Below are positions 1 to 4,249 of a DNA stretch of 6,934 bases, piece by piece. Under the pieces are notes generated by a model, which saw only the letters and a list, made by a program, of their open reading frames with translations, did not search any database and had not been told where the DNA came from. Position numbers and translations under genes: made by a program. The first letter of the stretch is position 1, and the number at the start of each line of letters is the position of its first letter. Location of the stretch: the NCBI GenBank assembly GCA_030598385.1, contig JAUVQB010000076.1, positions 1 to 6,934 of the forward strand, written 5' to 3'. The stretch comes from Alphaproteobacteria bacterium. Its GTDB lineage: Bacteria; Pseudomonadota; Alphaproteobacteria; Kiloniellales; JAKSDN01.

Positions 1-905
1 AGGAATCGCCTCTGGGCCCCCTCTTTCACATAAATCACCCGGGTGACGAGGACTCCGGCGTTGCCAACCAGGTGGCGCCCGGGCTCGAAGACCAGCCGGG
101 CGTCCAGGGCGCCGGCAACCTCCTTGACCATCGCCGCATAGTCGGCGATGGCCGGCGGCGCCTCGTCGCGGTAGGCAATTCCCAGACCGCCGCCGAAATC
201 CAGCTGATGCAAGGCATGACCCGCCTCGCGAAGCTCCCCATAGAGCGCCGCCATACGCTCGAAAGCGGCACGAAACGGCGCGAGACCGGTCAGCTGCGAG
301 CCGATGTGGACCGCCAGGCCCTGCAGCGATATGCCGGGCATCTCGGCCGCGATCCCGGCGACCTCCCGGACGCGCGCCAGGTCGATACCGAACTTGTTCT
401 CCGACCGGCCGGTGGTGATCTTCTCGTGCGTCCGCGCATCCACGTCGGGATTGATTCTGAGCGCGGTCGGGGCCCGGGTGCCGCGCGCCGCCGCAACCCG
501 GTTGAGCGCCTCGAGTTCGGGCAGCGACTCCACGTTGAACTGCAGGATGCCGGCCTCGAGCCCCGCCGCCATCTCCTCCTCGGTCTTGCCGACACCGGCG
601 AAAACGATGCGCTCGGCCGGCACGCCGGCGGCCAGCGCGACCCGCAACTCGCCCTCGGAAACCACGTCCGCGCCGGCGCCCAGCCGGGCCAGCGTGCGGA
701 CCAGCGCCAGATTGCCGTTGGCCTTGAGGGCATAGCAGACCAAGGCTGGATGGTCGCCGAAGGCGCCGGCAAAAGCCTCGTAGGCGGACGAAACGGCGCC
801 GGAAGAATAACAATAGAAAGGCGTTCCGACCGCCTCGGCGATGCGGGCGAGCGAGATCTCCTCCGCATGGAGCACGCCGCCCTTGTAGACAAACGGCGCC
901 GTCAC
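1..905 (-). CDS. lysA: Diaminopimelate decarboxylase, 3' part beyond window edge
   Basis: PLP-dependent cytoplasmic enzyme that decarboxylates meso-diaminopimelate to L-lysine, the last step of lysine synthesis. Translating the minus strand from the GTG at 905 gives 301 codons with no stop before the edge, roughly the first 70% of a family of about 420 residues. The fold-type III (alanine-racemase-like) barrel is clear. YALKAN (residues 58-63) holds the PLP-binding lysine K61, SENKFGID is at 168-175, HIGSQ at 200-204, the phosphate-binding FGGGLGI at 237-243, and EPGR at 274-277. The C-terminal beta domain with the catalytic CxxCES-type cysteine lies outside the window, so completeness cannot be judged. 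The GTG start is chosen because it forms a GTGA overlap with the lptM stop (902-905) and the next residues ([15 protein letters not shown]) match the usual LysA N-terminus. It is third in the argH-lptM-lysA operon and probably translationally coupled. Identification is very secure. Confidence 0.97.
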   Translation of the reverse strand, partial: MTAPFVYKGGVLHAEEISLARIAEAVGTPFYCYSSGAVSSAYEAFAGAFGDHPALVCYALKANGNLALVRTLARLGAGADVVSEGELRVALAAGVPAERIVFAGVGKTEEEMAAGLEAGILQFNVESLPELEALNRVAAARGTRAPTALRINPDVDARTHEKITTGRSENKFGIDLARVREVAGIAAEMPGISLQGLAVHIGSQLTGLAPFRAAFERMAALYGELREAGHALHQLDFGGGLGIAYRDEAPPAIADYAAMVKEVAGALDARLVFEPGRHLVGNAGVLVTRVIYVKEGAQRRF

Positions 906-1171
906 GGGCTGCCCGCGCCTTCCCCGCCGGATTCGGGGCCGGATTCGGGGCCGGTCTCGGGTTCCTCCTCGTCCTCGGGGACCGCCGGGACTGCCGACGA
1001 TTCGCCCTCCTGCGGCACGACGCTCTCCGGCGCCGGATGGGTACCCGGGCCGCTATAGGCGTCCTCCTCGCCTTCGGGCGCACGCAAGTTCCCTTTCCGT
1101 CCGCAGGCGCCCAGGGCGAGCGCCACGACCAACAGGAGAGCGGCCGAAATCCTGCCAAAATGGCCGATCAT
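902..1171 (-). CDS. lptM: Small outer-membrane lipoprotein, LptM (YifL) family
   Basis: Encodes 89 residues. A short signal peptide ([20 protein letters not shown]) ends in the lipobox LGAC, with lipidated Cys23 followed by Gly, not Asp, so outer-membrane sorting is expected. The motif CGRKGNL just after the lipobox matches the CGxKGPL-type signature of LptM/YifL proteins. E. coli LptM binds the LptD/LptE translocon and promotes LptD oxidative maturation. Here that role is inferred from the family only. The rest (about residues 33-89) is Pro/Glu/Gly/Ser-rich, acidic and probably disordered. It is longer than in the roughly 67-residue E. coli protein and includes a GPESGPES duplication encoded by a 12-bp tandem repeat. 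Its ATG overlaps the argH stop as ATGA (1168-1171), and its TGA overlaps the lysA GTG. Placement directly before lysA is a recurring arrangement in alphaproteobacteria. The alternative is a generic lipoprotein of unknown role, since the family signature is short. Confidence 0.88.
   Translation of the reverse strand: MIGHFGRISAALLLVVALALGACGRKGNLRAPEGEEDAYSGPGTHPAPESVVPQEGESSAVPAVPEDEEEPETGPESGPESGGEGAGSP
929..952. repeat. 12-bp perfect tandem duplication inside lptM
   Basis: Two identical adjacent copies of GGATTCGGGGCC (929-940 and 941-952), followed by a diverged third start. In lptM they encode GPES-GPES in the acidic disordered tail. The reading frame is kept, so this is a slippage-type in-frame length variation. 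Confidence 0.85.
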
Positions 1172-2610
1172 AAGAATCGCTCCCGTGCCGTGGCAGCGGC
1201 CTTGCGGACCAGCTCCGGTGCCGTGCCGCCGAAGCTGGTGCGGCTTTCAATCGCGCGCTCGACCGCTAAAACCTCATAGACACCTTCGGAAATTCGGGGC
1301 TCGATTGCCTGCATTTCCGCGAGGGTCAGGCCTTGCAGATCCCGATCGCTCTCGGCGGCTTGTTTGACCAGCGTCCCGGTCACGTGATGCGCTTCACGGA
1401 ACGGCAGCCCCGCGGACCGCACCAGCCAGTCCGCCAGGTCCGTGGCGGTCAGGTACCCGGTCTCGGCCGCCTGGCGCATGGCTTCGCTGTCCGGCTGCAG
1501 GTCGCGCACCATGCCGGCTGCCACCTGGACACAGAGCAGCAACGTGTCGGCGGCATCGAACACCGGTTCCTTGTCCTCCTGCATGTCCTTGCCATAGGCG
1601 AGCGGCAGGCCCTTCATCACCAGCATCAGCCCGTTGAAGGCCGCGACCACCCGGCCGCATTTGCCGCGCAGCAACTCGGCCCCGTCGGGGTTGCGTTTTT
1701 GCGGCATGATCGAGCTGCCGGTGGAAAAGGCGTCCGAGAGCACGACGAACCCGAAGCCATGGGAGCACCAGAGCACGATCTCCTCGGCCAGGCGCGAGAG
1801 GTGCATGGCAAGGAGAGCGCCGGCAGCGAGGAACTCCAGGGCGAAATCCCGGTCGGAGACCGCGTCGATCGAATTGGCGGCCGGCCGGTCGAAGCCGAGC
1901 GCGTCTGCGGTCTGGCTCCGGTCGATGGGAAACGAGGTGCCGGCGAGGGCCGCCGCACCCAGGGGGCATTCGTTCAGCCGGCGCCGCGCATCCGTCAAAC
2001 GGCCGCGGTCGCGCCCCAGCATCTCCACATAGGCCAGCATATGGTGCCCGAAGGTGACCGGCTGGGCCGGCTGCAGGTGGGTATAGCCCGGCATTACCGT
2101 CGCGGCATGGGCCTCGGCCTGGTCGATCAGCGCCGCCTGCAGCTCCCGGAGCGCGGCCTGCAAGGCGTCGATCTCCTCGCGCAGCCAGAGGCGGAAGTCG
2201 GTCGCCACCTGGTCGTTGCGCGAGCGCGCGGTGTGGAGGCGGCCGGCCGCATCGCCGATCAGTTCCTTGAGCCGCGCCTCGACGTTCATATGGATGTCTT
2301 CCAGGGCCCGCTCGAAGGTAAACTCGCCGGCTTCGATTTCTCGCAGAATCGTGTCTAGACCCTGAAGGATGGCCTCGCCATCTTCTGGGCTGATGATGGA
2401 CTGGCGGGCCAGCATCTGGCAGTGCGCCTTGGACGCGGCGATGTCCTGGGCATAGAGCCGTCGGTCGAAGTCGATGGAGGCGTTGATCCGTTGCATGGAT
2501 TCGGCAGGACCGCCCTCGAAGCGGCCGCCCCACATGACGTTGGCGTCGCTTTCGCCGTCGCTAGCCGCATGGGCCGCGGGGCCGGAATCCTTGCTTTGTG
2601 ACGAGCTCAT
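1168..2610 (-). CDS. argH: Argininosuccinate lyase
   Basis: Cleaves argininosuccinate to arginine and fumarate, the last step of arginine synthesis; a cytoplasmic homotetramer of the fumarase/aspartase superfamily. From the ATG at 2610 it encodes 480 residues (family usually about 460). Landmarks in order are MWGGRF (26-31), INASIDFD (42-49), [10 protein letters not shown] (126-135), [11 protein letters not shown] with catalytic His178 (174-184), and the fumarate-lyase signature [12 protein letters not shown] with catalytic Ser300 (298-309). TSFGGTAPE near the C-terminus is also typical. The polar 25-residue extension before MWGGRF is common in alphaproteobacterial ArgH. Other starts are possible. 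ATG at 2535 would begin directly at MWGGRF. GTG at 2661 has an AGGG a few bases upstream but would add a hydrophobic leader and overlap tlpA. None of the candidates has a strong ribosome site. It is first in the operon, and its stop overlaps the lptM start by 4 bases. Confidence 0.97.
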   Translation of the reverse strand: MSSSQSKDSGPAAHAASDGESDANVMWGGRFEGGPAESMQRINASIDFDRRLYAQDIAASKAHCQMLARQSIISPEDGEAILQGLDTILREIEAGEFTFERALEDIHMNVEARLKELIGDAAGRLHTARSRNDQVATDFRLWLREEIDALQAALRELQAALIDQAEAHAATVMPGYTHLQPAQPVTFGHHMLAYVEMLGRDRGRLTDARRRLNECPLGAAALAGTSFPIDRSQTADALGFDRPAANSIDAVSDRDFALEFLAAGALLAMHLSRLAEEIVLWCSHGFGFVVLSDAFSTGSSIMPQKRNPDGAELLRGKCGRVVAAFNGLMLVMKGLPLAYGKDMQEDKEPVFDAADTLLLCVQVAAGMVRDLQPDSEAMRQAAETGYLTATDLADWLVRSAGLPFREAHHVTGTLVKQAAESDRDLQGLTLAEMQAIEPRISEGVYEVLAVERAIESRTSFGGTAPELVRKAAATARERFL

Positions 2611-2632
2611 AGGCTGATATGGACCACGGGCG

Positions 2633-3265
2633 ATGAGGAAGTTCAAGAAGATTGCGGCCACGTCGCACCCTGGCGAAACCCTCGTTCAGGGACCGACACG
2701 GCGCCGATTTCTGGCCGGTTTGGCGGCGTTCGCCCTGGCTTCGTCGTTGCTGCCCAGCGAGCGTGGCCGCGCCGATCAGCCCACGGGCGGCGGTATCCTG
2801 GCCGAGAATTTCACTTGGCTGACACCCCCGGAACCCGCCTCGGCAACCCCGTTTACAAGGGCCGACGGGCAGGTGACGACACTGGCGGCGTTCCAGGGGC
2901 GAGTCGTGCTGTTGAACTTTTGGGCCACCTGGTGCGCGCCCTGCATCCGCGAAATGCCGTCGCTCGACCGTCTGCAGGCCAGATTGAAAGGCGAAGGCCT
3001 GGACGTGGTGGCGGTTTCGGAGGATTTCGCCGGCATGGACCTGGTCGGGCCGTTTTTCGAGCGCCTGAAACTCGAGAATCTGGCGATTTTTCTCGACAGC
3101 GATGGCGCCTTAGGCAAGGTATTCGGTATCGTCGGGCTGCCGACCACCCTGCTGATCGACCGCGAGGGCCGCCTGGTCGGCGGCCTGGAAGGCCCGGCGG
3201 AGTGGGATTCCGACGAAGCCGTCGCGCTCATTCGCCACTACCTGCAGCACCCCGAGCGGGTGTGA
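2633..3265 (+). CDS. tlpA: Tat-exported TlpA/ResA-like thiol:disulfide oxidoreductase
   Basis: Encodes 210 residues. The N-terminus carries a twin-arginine signal, TRRRFLAG (22-29), followed by a short Ala/Leu hydrophobic stretch (about 29-40), so export by the Tat pathway is predicted. The mature part is a TlpA/ResA/AhpC-TSA-like thioredoxin fold. [16 protein letters not shown] (96-111) has the redox pair Cys101/Cys104, and GLPTT (168-172) supplies the cis-proline. [12 protein letters not shown] follows as in TlpA. Family members act as periplasmic thiol reductants in cytochrome c or cytochrome oxidase CuA maturation. The exact partner here is not shown by the sequence, and the gene symbol denotes the family. 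The gene diverges from argH with only 22 bases between the two starts. No good Shine-Dalgarno is visible before the ATG, and no alternative ATG, GTG or TTG lies between it and the Tat motif. Confidence 0.92.
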   Translation: MRKFKKIAATSHPGETLVQGPTRRRFLAGLAAFALASSLLPSERGRADQPTGGGILAENFTWLTPPEPASATPFTRADGQVTTLAAFQGRVVLLNFWATWCAPCIREMPSLDRLQARLKGEGLDVVAVSEDFAGMDLVGPFFERLKLENLAIFLDSDGALGKVFGIVGLPTTLLIDREGRLVGGLEGPAEWDSDEAVALIRHYLQHPERV

Positions 3266-3316
3266 GCCTTTGCCGTCCTGCCGGGCATCCTAGAGCGATT
3301 TTGCAAGCCGCATGAG

Positions 3317-3334
3317 CCCGACGTTCATGTCGGG
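3317..3334. terminator. Weak hairpin between convergent genes, possible terminator
   Basis: CCCGAC-GTTCAT-GTCGGG forms a perfect 6-bp GC-rich stem with a 6-base loop, extendable by a G-T wobble. It sits in the 99-base gap between the ends of the convergent tlpA (3265) and coiled-coil (3365) genes, where a terminator is expected. Neither strand has a T-tract after the stem, so a classical intrinsic terminator is doubtful. Confidence 0.35.
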
Positions 3335-3364
3335 TCCAGGTGCCACGGTCTTTGGCTGCGAGTG

Positions 3365-3919
3365 TCAGCCCACGGCCCGGCGGCCCCGCTTCATGATCCG
3401 CCGCAGCGCCGGCGACTCTTCTTCGTCGACCTCCTCGCCCGCCGCGACCGGCGGTCCCGACTCGGCCTTTTCGGCTTTGGCCGGACCGGCGGTCGCCAGG
3501 TCCCCGGGCGGGCCCGCGGCGATCACAGTCTCTGAGCGATCGCCCTTCGGTTTGATCAGCGGATCTGTCTCGGCGAGGAACTCGCTGAGGATGTTGGTCG
3601 CGGCGTCGGCCGGCTGATTGTCGAGCGCCGACAGCACGTCTTTCAACAACTTGCGAAGCTGCTCGTTCTCGGCCGACAGCTGCTGCTTTTCGGCCGCGAG
3701 TTGTTTGTTCTCGGCCACGAGTTGTTTGTTCTCGGCCACGAATTGTTTGTTCTCGGCCGAGAGCTGGTCGATCTCAACCTGTTTGGTTTCGAGACTGGCC
3801 TTGATCGAGGCAAGCCTGGCCTTGAGCTCATCCGGCTTGGCGGTCTTCTGCGATTCCGGGTCATTGAGGCGCTGCTTGAACTCCTCGACCTGTTCTTTCA
3901 ATCCATCAATGTTGCCCAT
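3365..3919 (-). CDS. Small leucine-zipper coiled-coil protein, function unknown
   Basis: Encodes 184 residues; no enzyme family is recognised. It has no signal peptide or membrane segment, so a cytoplasmic location is likely. Residues 1-45 are a charged helical region (GLKEQVEEFKQRL, then ELKARLASIKASLE). Residues 50-95 are a textbook zipper with heptads starting at I50, N57, N64, N71, K78, N85 and L92. Position 'a' is mostly Asn, and 'd' is Leu apart from one Phe and a final Val. Buried Asn at 'a' is known from GCN4-type zippers to favour parallel dimers. Residues 96-120 (DVLSALDNQPADAATNILSE) may be a short helical cap. Residues 125-170 are low-complexity Ala/Pro/Glu-rich and likely disordered, ending in a basic tail (LRRIMKRGRRAVG) that might bind nucleic acid or an acidic partner. 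GAGAAGG lies about 5 bases upstream of the ATG, a good ribosome site. It is divergent from the giant coiled-coil gene; a link is inferred from adjacency only. Confidence 0.85.
   Translation of the reverse strand: MGNIDGLKEQVEEFKQRLNDPESQKTAKPDELKARLASIKASLETKQVEIDQLSAENKQFVAENKQLVAENKQLAAEKQQLSAENEQLRKLLKDVLSALDNQPADAATNILSEFLAETDPLIKPKGDRSETVIAAGPPGDLATAGPAKAEKAESGPPVAAGEEVDEEESPALRRIMKRGRRAVG
3670..3774. repeat. 21-bp tandem repeat encoding the zipper heptads
   Basis: Units beginning CGGCC recur every 21 bases at 3670, 3691, 3712, 3733 and 3754. The three central units (3691-3753) differ from their neighbours by only one base each, while the outer two are more diverged. On the minus strand each unit encodes one heptad of the NKQLVAE type, so copy-number change would lengthen or shorten the coiled coil in whole heptads without a frameshift. 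Confidence 0.9.
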
Positions 3920-4126
3920 GGAGCCTTCTCGCGATGTTCCCGTGTGGAGACTGATGTTTTGCTCTACAGCGGATTAATTTCTGGTAAATCCTGGGCGATT
4001 TCCGCGCGTGTCGGTGTAAATCAACCTCAGAAATCACGGCCAAGCAGGGCGCGATCTCTCCCGCCAAATACAACAAATTCTTAATGAAGAGTTGCCTGAA
4101 ACCCCGCCGGGACACCAGGGACAAAG

Positions 4127-4154
4127 TTGGGATCTATATGATTTTTATTAATAA
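4127..4154 (+). promoter_or_regulatory. Possible sigma-70-type promoter for the giant gene
   Basis: TTGGGA (4127-4132, four of six matches to the -35 consensus) and TAATAA (4149-4154, three of six matches to -10) are separated by 16 bases in the most AT-rich part of the spacer, about 95 bases before the ATG. The match is weak, and AT-rich spacers give such hits by chance. Confidence 0.25.
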
Positions 4155-4156
4155 AA
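4143..4156. promoter_or_regulatory. 14-bp perfect AT palindrome, possible operator
   Basis: TTTTATTAATAAAA is identical to its own reverse complement and is made only of A and T in an otherwise GC-rich region. It lies between the divergent genes and overlaps the candidate -10 element. It could bind a dimeric or AT-preferring (xenogeneic-silencer-type) regulator; this is inference. Confidence 0.35.
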
Positions 4157-4249
4157 CACGGTTACGATTTCCTTCAGCATAAACGTCGTTACCGGCCCTG
4201 TGCACGGAGCCCGTGGCGGCATCAGGAATAAGAAAGACGCGTCGGCAAT

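Larger units (their letters stand above)
3920..4249. other. 330-base divergent intergenic region
   Basis: Lies between the start of the zipper gene (minus) and the start of the giant repeat gene (plus). It is clearly more AT-rich than the flanking genes, especially 3960-4030 and 4070-4180, and must hold promoters for both. I see no tRNA, riboswitch or convincing protein gene. A 72-residue minus-strand frame across it (4124-3906) has unconvincing composition and overlaps the zipper gene start. The plus-strand frame of the giant gene is closed by a TAA at 4229-4231, which fixes its ATG at 4250. Confidence 0.7.

Noticed and set aside
72..1058. 328-codon plus-strand open frame
   Set aside because: It is antisense to lysA and lptM, whose minus-strand products have unmistakable motifs. 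Long stop-free antisense frames are expected at this GC content.
1333..2358. 341-codon plus-strand frame, and a 379-codon minus-strand frame at 1394-2533
   Set aside because: Both are shadows of argH, which contains the full fumarate-lyase signature and catalytic residues in its own frame.
2619..2636. Five-codon upstream frame (ATG at 2619) ending in an ATGA overlap with the tlpA start
   Set aside because: It has no ribosome site and is too short to distinguish from chance; a leader-peptide role has no support.
3906..4124. 72-codon minus-strand frame in the divergent spacer
   Set aside because: It overlaps the start of the better-supported zipper gene, spans the likely promoter DNA, and shows no domain or coherent composition.
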